Source: Agromyces albus (lineage in GTDB: Bacteria > Actinomycetota > Actinomycetes > Actinomycetales > Microbacteriaceae). From it: a stretch of 54,780 bases of DNA. The translations under genes were made by a program, and so were the position numbers. The stretch covers positions 1 to 54,780 of the forward strand of contig NZ_SDPN01000024.1 in NCBI RefSeq assembly GCF_004134825.1, written 5' to 3'. Numbering within the stretch: the stretch's first letter is position 1; every line of letters begins with the position of its first letter. The notes below the pieces were generated by a model that searched no databases, had not been told where the DNA came from, and saw nothing but the letters and a program-made list of their open reading frames with translations. Positions 1 to 9,234 of this stretch are shown here, piece by piece.

Positions 1-775
1 CGAGGCCCGCCGCGTCGATGAGCTCGAGCACGGCCGGCCTGATGCGCGCGGCCGTGACGCCGGCCGAGGCGCGCGCCGCGGCCTCGACGTCGGGGAACGC
101 CGCGGCGACCGTGACGACGTCGCCGTCGATGAGCGGCCGAAGTCGCACGGTGGCCTCGACGATGACGCCGAGCGTGCCCTCCGACCCCGTGAACAGGGCC
201 GTGAGATCGTAGCCCGTGACGCCCTTGACCGTGCGGTGGCCCGTGCGAAGCAACCGCCCGTCGGCGAGCACCACGGCGAGGCCGAGCACCGCCTCGCGGG
301 TGACGCCGTACTTGGCGCACAGCAGCCCGCCGGCGTTCGTGGCGATGTTGCCGCCGATCGAGGAGATCGCGCGGCTCGCAGGATCTGGCGCGAACCAGAG
401 GCCGAGCGGGGCGAGCACGTCGTTGAGGTCGCCGTTGAGCACACCCGGCTCGACGACGGCGAGCTCGTCGGCCTGGGAGACCTCGAGGATGCGGTTCATG
501 CGCGACAGGTCGAGCACGATCGCACCGGGGCTCGAGATCGCGCCGCCCGCGAGGCCAGTGCCGGCGCCGCGCGGCACGACGGGCGTTCCGGTCGAGTGCG
601 CGATGCGCATCACGGCCTGCACCTCGGAGACGGATGCCGCGTGCACGACGGCGATGGGCGGGGTGGCGCTGCGCCAACCGGAGCGATCCTCGCGCGTCGC
701 CTCGAGCGCTGCGGCGTCGGTGGAGACGGATGCCCCGAGGGCGTCGTGCAGCAGGGAGATGACGGCATGCGGCAT
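1..775 (-). CDS. FAD-linked oxidase, glycolate oxidase GlcD-like (C-terminus beyond window)
   Basis: Partial flavoprotein running off the left edge; about 258 N-terminal residues are present. The FAD-binding type 4 (PCMH) fold is visible: the [11 protein letters not shown] dinucleotide-binding loop near residue 57, then [13 protein letters not shown] and the [12 protein letters not shown] segment, then [17 protein letters not shown]. This is the usual order of GlcD, D-lactate and D-2-hydroxyglutarate dehydrogenases, which oxidise 2-hydroxy acids to 2-oxo acids. The substrate cannot be settled from the N-terminal half. The ATG at 775 is chosen because a TAGTGT -10 hexamer ends 6 nt before it (leaderless). 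It is divergent from the Ada/AlkA gene. Confidence 0.88.
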   Translation of the reverse strand, partial: MPHAVISLLHDALGASVSTDAAALEATREDRSGWRSATPPIAVVHAASVSEVQAVMRIAHSTGTPVVPRGAGTGLAGGAISSPGAIVLDLSRMNRILEVSQADELAVVEPGVLNGDLNDVLAPLGLWFAPDPASRAISSIGGNIATNAGGLLCAKYGVTREAVLGLAVVLADGRLLRTGHRTVKGVTGYDLTALFTGSEGTLGVIVEATVRLRPLIDGDVVTVAAAFPDVEAAARASAGVTAARIRPAVLELIDAAGL

Positions 776-781
776 CCCTCC

Positions 782-787
782 ACACTA
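782..787 (-). promoter_or_regulatory. -10 element of leaderless glcD-like gene
   Basis: TAGTGT on the minus strand, separated by exactly 6 nt from the ATG at 775. This matches the TANNNT-N6/7-start pattern of actinobacterial leaderless mRNAs. A GGAGG lies in the gap but is too close to the start to act as a ribosome site. Confidence 0.6.
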
Positions 788-837
788 GCGGCGGCGCCGA
801 TGTCCGATTTCCGCCGGTCGATGTCGTCAGGTCGTGC

Positions 838-843
838 GAGGCT
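838..843 (+). promoter_or_regulatory. Weak -10 element of leaderless ada/alkA gene
   Basis: GAGGCT with A at position 2 and T at position 6, 6 nt before the ATG at 850. It departs from TANNNT at the first base, so it is less certain than the other leaderless promoters of this window. No Shine-Dalgarno sequence precedes the start. Confidence 0.4.
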
Positions 844-849
844 GGGATC

Positions 850-2448
850 ATGACCTCGACGATCAGCGCACCCGAGCGGCCCTCGCCTGAAGCGCCCTCG
901 AGCGCCACACGGGCGGGCCGCAGGCGCGTCGACCCGCTCGCCGACCCCGTGTTCGCCGAGCGGTATCGGGCGATGCAGGCACGCGACGCGCGCTTCGACG
1001 GGCAGTTCATCACGGGCGTGCACTCGACCGGCATCTACTGCCGGCCGAGTTGCCCGGCGGTCTTGCCGAAGGCCACGAACGTGAGCTTCTACCTCACGGC
1101 GGCGGCCGCCCACGAAGCAGGCCTGCGGGCGTGCAAGCGCTGCCTGCCCGACGCGGTCCCCGGCTCCCCCCAGTGGGACCTGCGCGACGACCTCGCCGCC
1201 CGGGCGATGCGCCTCATCGCCGACGGCGTCGTCGAGCGCGAGGGCGTGCCGGGCCTGGCCGCCCGGCTCAGCTACACGAGCCGTCACCTCACCCGCGTGC
1301 TCACCGCAGAGCTCGGCGCCGGCCCGCTGGCCCTCGCGCGCGCACACCGCGCGCAGACCGCTCGAGCCCTGCTCACCTCCACGGCATTGCCCGCCGCGGA
1401 TGTCGCGTTCGCCTCGGGCTTCGGCAGCATTCGCCAGTTCAACGACACGATTCGAGCCGTCTACGAGCGCAGTCCGCTCGAGCTGCGACTCGCAGCGCGC
1501 GTGCGCCAGCGCGAGCGCGACCGCGGCTCCGCGCGGCAGCAGCTCGACACCGGGCTGCTCGACACCGAGGCGGGAGTCGTGCACCTGCGCCTGCCCGCGC
1601 GGCCGCCGTTCGACGCCGCGGGCGTCTTCGAGTGGCTCGCCGCTCGCGCCGTCGACGGCGTCGAGGTGGCGAGCCCCGATCGGTTCGAGCGCACGCTGCG
1701 CCTGCCCGGCGGGCCTGCGCTCGTTGTTTTCGCCGCGACCGGTGGCGACGCCGCGCCCTCGATCGACGTCGAGGCCAGGCTCTCGAGCCTCGCCGACCTG
1801 CCGCCGCTCGTCGCGCGAGTGCGCCGCTTGTTCGACCTCGATGCCGATGCGGTCGCGATCGACGCCGCCCTCGCGGCAGACCCGGCGCTCGCCGCATCGG
1901 TCGCCGCGACTCCCGGCATGCGCGTGCCCGGATGCCTCGACCCGCACGAGTTGGTCTTCCGTGCCCTTATCGGGCAGCAGGTCTCGGTGAAGTCCGCCCG
2001 CACCACCCTCTCGCGAGTGGCCGCCGAGCTCGGCGAGCGCGTCGCCTCGACCGCAGCGGGCGTGCTCTTCCCGACGGCGGCGGCGATCGCCGAAGGCGGT
2101 GCCGAAGTGCTCCGCGGGCCGGCCGCGCGCGTGCGCACGATTCTCGACGTCGCCCGCCGGCTCGATTCGGGCGAGCTCGTCGTGGCGGCCGAGCGCGAGC
2201 GCGACGAATTGCAGGCCGACCTCCTGGCCGTGCCGGGCATCGGTTCATGGACGGCCGGCTACCTCGCGATGCGGGTCACTCGAGCGCCCGACGTGCTGCT
2301 CACAGGCGACCTCGCGCTGCGCAACGGCGCCGGCCGGCTCGGGCTCCCGTCGACACCATCCGCTCTCGAGGCGATCGGCGCGCGCTGGGCCCCGTGGCGC
2401 AGCTACGCGAGCATGCATCTCTGGCGCGCCGCCGGCGCAGAGATCTGA
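850..2448 (+). CDS. alkA: Ada N-terminal/AraC HTH/AlkA DNA-3-methyladenine glycosylase fusion
   Basis: 532-residue base-excision repair protein joining an alkylation sensor to a glycosylase. Residues about 35-110 are the Ada zinc domain with Cys64, Cys68, Cys95 and Cys98; in Ada the first cysteine accepts a methyl group from phosphotriesters. Residues about 115-205 are an AraC-type HTH. From about 240 the AlkA domain follows, with a helix-hairpin-helix ([15 protein letters not shown]) and the catalytic Asp487 in [11 protein letters not shown]. The O6-methylguanine methyltransferase domain of E. coli Ada is absent. This Ada-AlkA layout is known in Actinobacteria. The protein likely excises 3-methyladenine and may activate its own gene when methylated. 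Confidence 0.93.
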   Translation: MTSTISAPERPSPEAPSSATRAGRRRVDPLADPVFAERYRAMQARDARFDGQFITGVHSTGIYCRPSCPAVLPKATNVSFYLTAAAAHEAGLRACKRCLPDAVPGSPQWDLRDDLAARAMRLIADGVVEREGVPGLAARLSYTSRHLTRVLTAELGAGPLALARAHRAQTARALLTSTALPAADVAFASGFGSIRQFNDTIRAVYERSPLELRLAARVRQRERDRGSARQQLDTGLLDTEAGVVHLRLPARPPFDAAGVFEWLAARAVDGVEVASPDRFERTLRLPGGPALVVFAATGGDAAPSIDVEARLSSLADLPPLVARVRRLFDLDADAVAIDAALAADPALAASVAATPGMRVPGCLDPHELVFRALIGQQVSVKSARTTLSRVAAELGERVASTAAGVLFPTAAAIAEGGAEVLRGPAARVRTILDVARRLDSGELVVAAERERDELQADLLAVPGIGSWTAGYLAMRVTRAPDVLLTGDLALRNGAGRLGLPSTPSALEAIGARWAPWRSYASMHLWRAAGAEI

Positions 2449-2467
2449 TGTCTGGCCCGATGCGAGG

Positions 2468-2473
2468 TACTAT
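2468..2473 (+). promoter_or_regulatory. -10 element of leaderless GntR gene
   Basis: TACTAT followed by 6 nt and the ATG at 2480. The promoter lies in the 31-nt gap after the alkA stop, so the regulator has its own transcript. Confidence 0.65.
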
Positions 2474-2479
2474 GCCCGC

Positions 2480-3151
2480 ATGGCGGTCACCGACGAAGCG
2501 ATCCTGCGCATCAAAGAGATGATCCTCGCCGGCGAGCTCGCTCCCGGCGACCGGCTCCCTCCCGAGAAGGAGCTGAGCGAGCGCCTCGGCCTGTCCCGCT
2601 CGTCGCTCCGCGAAGCCGTCAAGGCGCTCGAGGTCATCCGCGTGCTCGATGTGCGGCGCGGCGACGGCACCTATGTCACGAGCCTCGAGCCTCGTCTGCT
2701 GCTCGAGGCCATGTCATTCGTCGTCGACCTGCACGACGACCAGTCAGTGCTCGAGATCTTCGCCGTGCGTCGCATCCTCGAGCCCGCGGCATCCGCCCTG
2801 GCCGCTCGCAACGCCGACGAAGACGACCTCGCTCGCCTGCGCGAGGTCATCGAGAGCGTCGACCACGCGACCGACGTCGAAGGCCTCGTCGCCCACGACC
2901 TCGAGTTCCACCGCGGCATCGCGGATGCCACCGGCAACAGTTACCTCGCGGGTCTCATCGACTCCCTCTCGAGCCACACCGTGCGAGCACGCATCTGGCG
3001 CGGCATCACGCAGGAAGACGCGGTCGGTCGCACCCTCGCAGAGCACCACGCCATCCTCGAGGCGATCACCACGGGCGACGGCGAACTCGCCTCCGCGCTC
3101 ACGGTCGCCCACGTGAGCGGTGTGGAGCAGTGGCTCCGCTCCGCGCTCTGA
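2480..3151 (+). CDS. GntR-family (FadR subfamily) transcriptional regulator
   Basis: 223-residue repressor or activator. Residues about 3-70 form a winged HTH with the GntR signature (GDRLPPEKELSERLGLSRSSLREAVKALE). Residues about 90-215 are an FCD ligand domain carrying the metal-binding Asp/His set (DLEFHRGI, the AEHHAIL helix and a late VAHV). FadR-type regulators of this kind control sugar-acid and hydroxy-acid catabolism. It converges on the ABC transporter operon, so the likely job is control of the fucose genes. The candidate operator is the CATCGGATGTTTA motif at 7356 and 10560. The ATG is fixed by the leaderless -10; longer in-frame starts would lie inside alkA. Confidence 0.88.
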   Translation: MAVTDEAILRIKEMILAGELAPGDRLPPEKELSERLGLSRSSLREAVKALEVIRVLDVRRGDGTYVTSLEPRLLLEAMSFVVDLHDDQSVLEIFAVRRILEPAASALAARNADEDDLARLREVIESVDHATDVEGLVAHDLEFHRGIADATGNSYLAGLIDSLSSHTVRARIWRGITQEDAVGRTLAEHHAILEAITTGDGELASALTVAHVSGVEQWLRSAL

Positions 3152-3177
3152 GCCTCCGCGCGGAGGGTACGGCATGA

Positions 3178-3213
3178 CGGAGGGGGTGCCGGCCCCAGCC
3201 GTCACCCCCTCCG
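3178..3213. terminator. Bidirectional hairpin between GntR gene and ABC operon
   Basis: Perfect 11-bp stem CGGAGGGGGTG / CACCCCCTCCG with a 14-nt loop, midway between convergent stop codons. There is no U-tract, as is common for actinobacterial terminators. Confidence 0.65.
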
Positions 3214-3225
3214 CGACATCCGGTC

Positions 3226-4209
3226 CTACTCGTAGAGCACGGCCTGGATCTCTGGGTCTTCGATGTTGGTCTCGTCGTACCAGAAGAAGCCCGTGTCGAT
3301 GCTCTTCGGCAGTTCCTTGCCGTCGAGCGCCTCGACGGCCGCCTTCACGGTCTCGTAGCCGATGCCGACCGGGTTCTGCGTGATCGCGCCGGCCATCAGG
3401 CCGCTGGTGATCGCATCGATCTGCGCCTGGCCCGAGTCGAAGCCGATGACGGTGAGCTGGCCCTCGAGGCCGAGCTCGGTGACGGCATTGACGACGCCGA
3501 TCGCCGAACCCTCGTTGGAGCCGTAGATGCCCTTCAGGTCGGGGTTGGCCTGCAGGATCGCCTTGGCGAGGTCGGTGGACTTCAGCTGGTCGCCGCCGCC
3601 GTACTGGATGTCGACGATCTCGATGTCGGGTGCGTTCTCCTCGATGTACTCGACGAAACCGTCACGACGATCGACGCCCGTGACCGAGGTCTGGTCGTGC
3701 ACGACGAGCGCGATCTTGCCTGTGCCTCCGACGAGCTCGACCATGTGCTTGGCAGCCTCTGCCGCGGCGGCCTTGTTGTCGGTCGCGGCGGTCGTCACGG
3801 GGATGTCGCTGTCCACACCCGAGTCGAACGCGATGACGGGGATGCCGGCATCCTGTGCCTGCTGCAGGTAGGGACCGGCCGCCTGGCTGTCGAGCGCGGC
3901 GAAGCCGATCGCGTCGGGACCCTTGTCGAGTGCCGTCTGGAGCTGCTGCAACTGCTGGTCGACGTCGGCCTCGGTGTCAGGGCCCTCGAAGGTGATCTCG
4001 ACGTCGAACTCCTCGGCAGCCTGCTCGGCGCCTTCCTTGACGGCCTGCCAGAACTGATGCTGGAAGCCCTTCGAGACGAGGGCGATGTACGGCTTGTCGC
4101 CATCGCCGCCGCCGGCACCGTCGCCGCCGTCGCCGCCACCCGCGCAGCCGCTGAGAACGAGCGCAGCGGCGACGAGCCCCGCCGCGACGCCGAATGAACG
4201 CTTTCGCAT
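3226..4209 (-). CDS. Sugar ABC transporter substrate-binding lipoprotein (RbsB-like)
   Basis: 327-residue periplasmic-binding-protein family 1 lipoprotein. A signal peptide ends in the lipobox LSGC with Cys22 as the lipidated residue, followed by a Gly/Asp-rich linker. The mature part has the ribose-binding-protein type 1 fold (YIALVSKGFQHQFWQAVKEG start, PVIAFDSG, VIGFDSGQAQIDAI). ATG with a strong AAGGAG site 7 nt upstream. It is the last gene of the fucU-ABC operon, after permease and ATPase. It is probably the L-fucose-binding component by context; ribose or another aldose is not excluded by sequence. Confidence 0.9.
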   Translation of the reverse strand: MRKRSFGVAAGLVAAALVLSGCAGGGDGGDGAGGGDGDKPYIALVSKGFQHQFWQAVKEGAEQAAEEFDVEITFEGPDTEADVDQQLQQLQTALDKGPDAIGFAALDSQAAGPYLQQAQDAGIPVIAFDSGVDSDIPVTTAATDNKAAAAEAAKHMVELVGGTGKIALVVHDQTSVTGVDRRDGFVEYIEENAPDIEIVDIQYGGGDQLKSTDLAKAILQANPDLKGIYGSNEGSAIGVVNAVTELGLEGQLTVIGFDSGQAQIDAITSGLMAGAITQNPVGIGYETVKAAVEALDGKELPKSIDTGFFWYDETNIEDPEIQAVLYE

Positions 4210-4267
4210 GATCGAACTCCTTTGTTGTGTGTTGGTGCAATCGTTCCGGCCCGCGAGGGCCGGACGT

Positions 4268-5275
4268 CTAGGCGTTCTTCCGCCGGAGGATGTCGAGGTA
4301 GACGGCGATGAGGATGACGGCGCCGACCGCGACCGACTGCCACTCCTGCGGGATCGACATGATGCGCAGGCCGTTCGTGAGCACCGCCATGATGAGCGCG
4401 CCGATGACGGTGCCGACGATCGAGCCCTTGCCGCCCTGCAACGAGGTGCCGCCGATCACGACCGCGGCGATCGCCTCGAGCTCGTAGCCCATGCCGAGTG
4501 CAGGCTGGGCCGACGACAGCCGGGAGGCGAGCAGCACGCCGGCGAGTCCGGTGAACAGGCCCGCGAAGGTGTAGATCGCGATCTTCCACTTCGTCACGTT
4601 CACGCCTGAGAGCTCGGTGGCCTCCTCATTCGATCCGATCGAGAACGTGTAGCGCCCGAGGAGCGTCTTCTTCAGGATCACGCCCGCGACGATCGCGACG
4701 ATGATGAAGATGAGCACGCCGTTCGGGAACCGGATGCCGGGGATGAGCGACCCCGTCGCGAGCCGCACGAAATCGGGCGTCTCCTTGAAGTAGATCGGCG
4801 CCGTGCCCGAGATGACGAGCGAGAGCCCAGCGGCGACGAGCATCATCGCGAGTGTCGCGATGAACGGCGGGATCTTGAGCACCGCGACGTTGACGCCGTT
4901 GATCAAGCCGAGCAGTCCGCCGAACAGGATCGCGAGGATGACGCCGAGCCACAGCGGCATGCCCAGGTAGGTGAGGAACACGCCCGTCATCACCGCGGAG
5001 AGCGTCATGCCGGTGCCGATCGACAGGTCGATGCCGCCGGTGATGATGACGAACGTCGTGCCGAGGGCCAGCAGGCCGACCACGGTCGCCGCGAGCAGGA
5101 TGCCGGTCACGTTCGCCCACGTGAGGAATCGGTCATTGGCGATCGAGAAGAACACGACGATCGCGATGAGGCTCGCGAAGGCGAGGAGCTGCTGGATCTG
5201 GCCGCGGAGCCGAGCGCGCACGGCGCTCGTCGCAGCATCCTTGGTTGCTGGTTGTTGTGGGGCCGTCGTCGTCAA
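4268..5275 (-). CDS. Sugar ABC transporter permease (RbsC-like)
   Basis: 335-residue inner-membrane permease of the BPD_transp_2 (RbsC/AraH) family with about 9-10 hydrophobic segments. It shows the family motif TFVIITGGIDLSIGTGM in the first third and GLFTGLAGVLLASRL plus the GGTSLQGGKGSIVGT loop near residues 240-290. It pairs with the ATPase encoded directly upstream. The start is TTG at 5275, one base after the ATPase stop, with a weak GGTGAG ribosome site inside the ATPase end, so it is probably translationally coupled. Confidence 0.92.
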   Translation of the reverse strand: MTTTAPQQPATKDAATSAVRARLRGQIQQLLAFASLIAIVVFFSIANDRFLTWANVTGILLAATVVGLLALGTTFVIITGGIDLSIGTGMTLSAVMTGVFLTYLGMPLWLGVILAILFGGLLGLINGVNVAVLKIPPFIATLAMMLVAAGLSLVISGTAPIYFKETPDFVRLATGSLIPGIRFPNGVLIFIIVAIVAGVILKKTLLGRYTFSIGSNEEATELSGVNVTKWKIAIYTFAGLFTGLAGVLLASRLSSAQPALGMGYELEAIAAVVIGGTSLQGGKGSIVGTVIGALIMAVLTNGLRIMSIPQEWQSVAVGAVILIAVYLDILRRKNA

Positions 5276-5276
5276 T

Positions 5277-6809
5277 TCAACTCACCGTTCCTTCAGCGCT
5301 GAAGCGCGTTGCGTAGTCCATGACGATCTCCTGCGTCGCCTCGGCGTTGTCGAGCACCGCGTTGAGCCGGCCTTCGCACATGACCGCGATACGGTGGCTC
5401 ATCCGAAGCACCTCGGGAAGCTCGGAGGAGATCATGATGATCGATTTGCCCTGTCGCGCGAGCTCCTCGAGGAGCGCGTAGATCTCGTCTTTCGCGCCGA
5501 CGTCGATGCCGCGAGTGGGCTCGTCGAAGATGAGGATGTCGCAGTCCTTCGCGAGCCACTTGGCGATGACGACCTTCTGCTGGTTGCCGCCCGAGAGGTT
5601 CTTCACGAGCTGATTCGCCGAGGGCGTCTTGATGCGGAGCCGGCCGATGAATTCGCGTGCGGTGCGGATGATCGCGCCGTCTCGCATGAACCCGGCCTTC
5701 GAGGTGAACGCCGGCAGGGTGCTCAGCACGATGTTCGTGGCGACATCCTGTTCGAGCACGACGCCCAGTCGCTTGCGGTCCTCGGAGAGATAGCCGATGC
5801 CGAGCCGGGCCGCATCGGCCGGATTGCCGATCTGCACTTCGCGACCGTCGACCGTGATGCGTCCGGACTCGATGGGGTCGGCGCCGACGATGGCCCGCGC
5901 GAGCTCGGTGCGGCCGGCGCCCATGAGTCCCGCGAATCCGAGGATCTCGCCGCGGTGCAGCTCGAATCCGACGTTCTTCAGCAGCTTCTTCGTGGAGAGC
6001 CCCGCGACGCTGAGGACCACGTCGGGCGAGCGCTGCACCTGCCCCGGGCGCTGCTCGCCCGTGATCGTGCGGCCGACCATGAGGGAGATGACCTCGCCGA
6101 CGGTCGAGGTCGCCGTCTCGAGGGTGTCGATGTAGCGGCCGTCGCGGAGCACGGTGATGCGATCCGAGATGCGGGCGAGCTCGTCCATACGGTGCGAGAT
6201 GTAGATCACGCCGGTGTCGGGCGTACGGAATCGCTGGATGAGCTCGAAGAGCACTTCGACCTCGGCGTCGTTCAGGGCCGCCGTCGGCTCATCCATGATG
6301 AGCACCTTCGCGTTGAACGAGAGGGCCTTGGCGATCTCCACCATCTGCTGGCGCGCCACCGTGAGGTGCTCGACGCGCTCGGTCGGATCGATCGTGAGCC
6401 CGAGCCGGTCGAACAGCTCCTGCGCGCTGCGGTTGAGTGCCCGGTCGTCGAGGAACACGCCACCCGAGCGTGGCTCACGCCCGATGAAGATGTTCTGCGC
6501 GACCGTGAGGTCGGGCATGAGGTTGAACTCCTGGTGGATGATCGCGATGCCGAGCTCCTGCGCATGGCGGGGGCCTTCGATCGAGAATTCCTCGCCGTTC
6601 AGGCGGAACGTGCCTGCGTCGGGCGTGTAGATGCCCGCGAGCAGCTTCATGAGGGTCGACTTGCCCGCGCCGTTCTCGCCGACGAGAGCGAGCACCTCGC
6701 CGTGCCGCAGCTCGAGTCGCACGTCGTCGAGGGCCTGCACTCCGGGGAAGCCCTTGCTGACGCCCGAGAGGTCGAGGAGCGCCGTCGTCGTGGTGGTTTC
6801 CGGGGTCAT
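5277..6809 (-). CDS. Sugar ABC transporter ATP-binding protein (RbsA-like, two ABC domains)
   Basis: 510 residues with duplicated ATPase domains typical of RbsA/AraG/MglA. The first has Walker A GENGAGKST, the LTVARQQ signature region and Walker B VLIMDEPTAAL. The second has a degenerate Walker A (GLMGAGRTE), signature LSGGNQQKV and Walker B ILIFDEPTRGID. It energises the RbsC-type permease. Start ATG overlaps the fucU stop by four bases (ATGA), showing operon coupling. Confidence 0.93.
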   Translation of the reverse strand: MTPETTTTTALLDLSGVSKGFPGVQALDDVRLELRHGEVLALVGENGAGKSTLMKLLAGIYTPDAGTFRLNGEEFSIEGPRHAQELGIAIIHQEFNLMPDLTVAQNIFIGREPRSGGVFLDDRALNRSAQELFDRLGLTIDPTERVEHLTVARQQMVEIAKALSFNAKVLIMDEPTAALNDAEVEVLFELIQRFRTPDTGVIYISHRMDELARISDRITVLRDGRYIDTLETATSTVGEVISLMVGRTITGEQRPGQVQRSPDVVLSVAGLSTKKLLKNVGFELHRGEILGFAGLMGAGRTELARAIVGADPIESGRITVDGREVQIGNPADAARLGIGYLSEDRKRLGVVLEQDVATNIVLSTLPAFTSKAGFMRDGAIIRTAREFIGRLRIKTPSANQLVKNLSGGNQQKVVIAKWLAKDCDILIFDEPTRGIDVGAKDEIYALLEELARQGKSIIMISSELPEVLRMSHRIAVMCEGRLNAVLDNAEATQEIVMDYATRFSAEGTVS

Positions 6810-7246
6810 CGCGCCGCTCCTCGGGACTCGTAGGCATTCACGACGCCCTTACGGAGGATGAGGTTGCCATACGGCCGCAACTCCCCCGTGCGCACGACGA
6901 GCTGTGCGCCGATGGCCCGTTCGTAGAACTCGAAGCGCTCGAGCTCGTCGACGCGGTCGGGGGCGGCATCCGCAGCGGTCACGAGCTCGTGCTGCACCGG
7001 CAGGACCTCGCCGCCCTCTGCCTCCATCAGCAGCACGGACGCGCCTTCGTACCCGTCGAGCGGCACGACCGTGCGGATGGCCGCGACGACCTCGGCGGCC
7101 GCGAGTGCCGGCGTTTCGACGACGACCTCGCCGACCCGGTGCGCCGGGAAGTTCGCGTCGGCGACGACGAGTTCATCGCCGTGGCCGAGCCGATCGAGCG
7201 CGGCGAGCAGCTCGCCGTGGAGGATCGGGTGGATTCCACTCAACAC
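6806..7246 (-). CDS. fucU: RbsD/FucU-family sugar mutarotase, probably L-fucose mutarotase
   Basis: 146 residues. It matches FucU in order: LSGIHPILHGELLAALDRLGHGDE, then the active-site-bearing ADANFPAHRVG, a late FYERA segment and the C-terminal YGNLILRKGVV. It interconverts alpha and beta anomers of the imported sugar. A start at 7264 is possible, but the GTG at 7246 gives the family N-terminus (MLSGIHPI) and has an AGAGAGG ribosome site 7 nt upstream, so I prefer it. First gene of the transporter operon. Confidence 0.85.
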   Translation of the reverse strand: MLSGIHPILHGELLAALDRLGHGDELVVADANFPAHRVGEVVVETPALAAAEVVAAIRTVVPLDGYEGASVLLMEAEGGEVLPVQHELVTAADAAPDRVDELERFEFYERAIGAQLVVRTGELRPYGNLILRKGVVNAYESRGAAR

Positions 7247-7294
7247 GTGTGTGCCTCTCTTCATTGAGATTCAGATACGACCAGTCAAAGATAT

Positions 7295-7306
7295 GAAATC
7301 GATTTC
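7295..7306. promoter_or_regulatory. Candidate LacI-family operator upstream of fucU-ABC operon
   Basis: Perfect 12-bp palindrome GAAATCGATTTC with a central CG, the form expected for LacI-family operators. It overlaps a TTGACG (-35-like) hexamer on the minus strand. A near copy (11 of 12) lies in front of the lacI gene at 15118. Assignment to that LacI protein is inference. Confidence 0.6.
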
Positions 7307-7344
7307 GTCAAGCCGTGGATCAATCAAGCTGTCGGGCAATTGTG

Positions 7345-7350
7345 AGTGTA
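7345..7350 (-). promoter_or_regulatory. Candidate -10 element for fucU-ABC operon
   Basis: TACACT on the minus strand, about 100 nt upstream of the fucU start and 5 nt downstream of the motif at 7356-7368. No clear -35 is seen, which suits an activator- or operator-controlled promoter. Confidence 0.4.
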
Positions 7351-7354
7351 CTAC

Positions 7355-8269
7355 TCATCGGATGTTTAGGGGATAGTCAGCGACAATTGAGTCTGTTTCG
7401 TGTCTTTGCGGCCACAGAGGTCGGACTATTTGCGAGCGATAGACCGACTCCGCCGTGCCGCCGAGCACGGCAGAGCGCTCGGTTTCGCCCAGTTCAGACA
7501 GACATTCGCGCATCACCTCCCACGTCGCCTGGTACCCGCCGTCGGGCACGGACATCGGCCAATCACCGCCGTACATCAGACGGTCGGGACCGAAGGCATC
7601 GAGCGCGGTCTCCCACAGCGGGCGTACGGTCTCAAGGCCGAACGGCGCACCGGGAAGGTGCAGCCCGGAGAACTTGGCGATCGTGTTGGGAACGGCCGCC
7701 ACCTGCCCCAATGCCCGACGCCACGCGTCGAAGTCGGGCCCGCCCACCGGCGGCTTGGCGAGATGGTCGATCACGACGGTCAGCTCGGGGATGGCCCGGG
7801 CGACTCGCGCGGCGGCATCGAGATGCCGTGGCCACGCATCGGGAACGTCGAATGCGAGCCCTCGCGACGCCACCTCGCGCAGCGATGCCCGAACCTCGGG
7901 GAGGTCGAGGAAGTCGTCACGGGGGTCATCGTGCACGAGGTGACGGATGCCGCGGAGGGCCGGCTCCCCCACCAGGGCGTCGAGCGCCGCGCGCGCCGCT
8001 TCGGGGTGGTCGAGCGGAATCCATCCGACGACTCCGGCGATCCAGTCGTGGTCGCGGGCCACCCCGAGCAGGAACCACGTGTCGGCGAGCGAGTCCTCGG
8101 CTTGCACGAGGATGGCCGCGTCGATGCCGGCGAAGTCGAGTTCGAGGCGCACCTCAGCGGCGCTGAAGTCGCGATCGAGCGGGCCGCCGCGGGGAATCCA
8201 CTCGTGGCGGCCGACGGCACGGTTCCACAGGTGCACGTGCGCGTCGATCGTGCGCGTCGCCCCGCTCAC
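7355..8269 (-). CDS. Amidohydrolase-family L-fuconolactonase
   Basis: 304-residue COG3618 (amidohydrolase_2) enzyme of the fuconolactonase/dicarboxylate-lactonase group. Metal ligands fit the family: DAHVHLW at the N-terminus, IRHLVHDDP, VIDHLAKPP and the late MYGGDWP. It opens the lactone made by the sugar dehydrogenase to the aldonate. GTG start overlaps the upstream aldo-keto reductase stop (GTGA). The C-terminus after ESVYRS is about 20 residues longer than I expect for the family and reads into the transporter promoter region, so the last residues are probably not functional. Confidence 0.82.
   Translation of the reverse strand: MSGATRTIDAHVHLWNRAVGRHEWIPRGGPLDRDFSAAEVRLELDFAGIDAAILVQAEDSLADTWFLLGVARDHDWIAGVVGWIPLDHPEAARAALDALVGEPALRGIRHLVHDDPRDDFLDLPEVRASLREVASRGLAFDVPDAWPRHLDAAARVARAIPELTVVIDHLAKPPVGGPDFDAWRRALGQVAAVPNTIAKFSGLHLPGAPFGLETVRPLWETALDAFGPDRLMYGGDWPMSVPDGGYQATWEVMRECLSELGETERSAVLGGTAESVYRSQIVRPLWPQRHETDSIVADYPLNIR
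7356..7368. promoter_or_regulatory. Candidate GntR operator at the fucU promoter
   Basis: CATCGGATGTTTA, identical over 13 bp to the site in the dehydratase-operon promoter (10560-10572, opposite strand). It has the dyad CATC-G-GATG. It sits inside the extreme 3-prime end of the lactonase gene, just upstream of a TACACT hexamer. Confidence 0.5.
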
Positions 8270-9234
8270 GGGACCAGCCCCGCAGACCTCAAGCCGTCCC
8301 AGAAGCCGGCTGGGAGGGGCGCGTGCACGCGTGCGATGTTCTGGCGGATGTCGGCCGCTCGCGCGGAACCGGCGACGACCGAGTGCACCGCGGGGTGCTG
8401 CAGCGGATACTGCATGGCGGCCTCGGGCAGCGAGACGCCGGCGGCCCGGCACGCGTCGGCGAGCCGGCGGGCATGGCCCAGCACCTCGTCGGGAACCGGG
8501 CCGTAGTTGTAGCGCGCATTCTCGTCGGGGGTGTCGGTGGCGAGGAGCCCCGAATTGAACACCGCGGCGACGACCACGCCGACCCCGCGCTGCTCGCAGA
8601 GCGGGAGGAGCTCGTCGAGCGCGGGCTGCTCGAGGAGCGTGTAGCGGCCGGCGACCATCACGAGGTCGAGGTCGCCCTCGCGCACGGCCCGCGCCGCGGC
8701 ATCCGCGTCGTTGGTGCCGATGCCGATGGCGCCGACCACGCCCTCGTCGCGGAGCCTCGCGAGCGCCGGCAGCCCCTCGGCGATGCCGCGATCGAGGTCG
8801 TAGACGTCGGGGTCGTGGAGGTAGGCGATGTCGATGCGGTCGAGGCCGAGTCGCTCGAGCGACTCGTCGATGCTGCGGCGAACGCCCGACTCGCTCGGGT
8901 CGAAGCGGCGCATCGTGGTGTTCGGCACGGCGAAGTCGAACGCGAGGTCGTCGCCGCCGTTGAAGTCGGGATTCGGGTCGAGCACGCGGCCGACCTTCGT
9001 GGAGATCACGTACTCCTCACGGGGGCGCGAGCGGAGGAAGGTGCCGAGGCGGCGCTCGGAGAGGCCGAGGCCGTAGTGGGGCGCGGTGTCGAAGTACCGG
9101 ATGCCGCCGTGCCACGCCGCTTCGAGCGCGGCATCCGACTGCTCATCGGCCACTTCGCGGTAGAGGTTGCCGATCGACGCGGCGCCGTAGCCGAGCGGAC
9201 CGAGGCGCTCGGCGATCACCACGCCCGCGTTCAT
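8266..9234 (-). CDS. Aldo-keto reductase, L-fucose (D-threo-aldose) 1-dehydrogenase type
   Basis: 322-residue NAD(P)-dependent TIM-barrel oxidoreductase. The AKR catalytic set is visible: YFDTAPHYG with Asp and Tyr, the STKVGR lysine strand and the DIAYLHDPD histidine strand, then VVAGSA near the end for cofactor binding. The [14 protein letters not shown] start is that of the D-threo-aldose dehydrogenase/pyridoxal dehydrogenase branch, which oxidises L-fucose to L-fucono-lactone. It lies between the dehydratase (ATGA overlap) and the lactonase (GTGA overlap), exactly its place in the pathway. Confidence 0.87.
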   Translation of the reverse strand: MNAGVVIAERLGPLGYGAASIGNLYREVADEQSDAALEAAWHGGIRYFDTAPHYGLGLSERRLGTFLRSRPREEYVISTKVGRVLDPNPDFNGGDDLAFDFAVPNTTMRRFDPSESGVRRSIDESLERLGLDRIDIAYLHDPDVYDLDRGIAEGLPALARLRDEGVVGAIGIGTNDADAAARAVREGDLDLVMVAGRYTLLEQPALDELLPLCEQRGVGVVVAAVFNSGLLATDTPDENARYNYGPVPDEVLGHARRLADACRAAGVSLPEAAMQYPLQHPAVHSVVAGSARAADIRQNIARVHAPLPAGFWDGLRSAGLVP

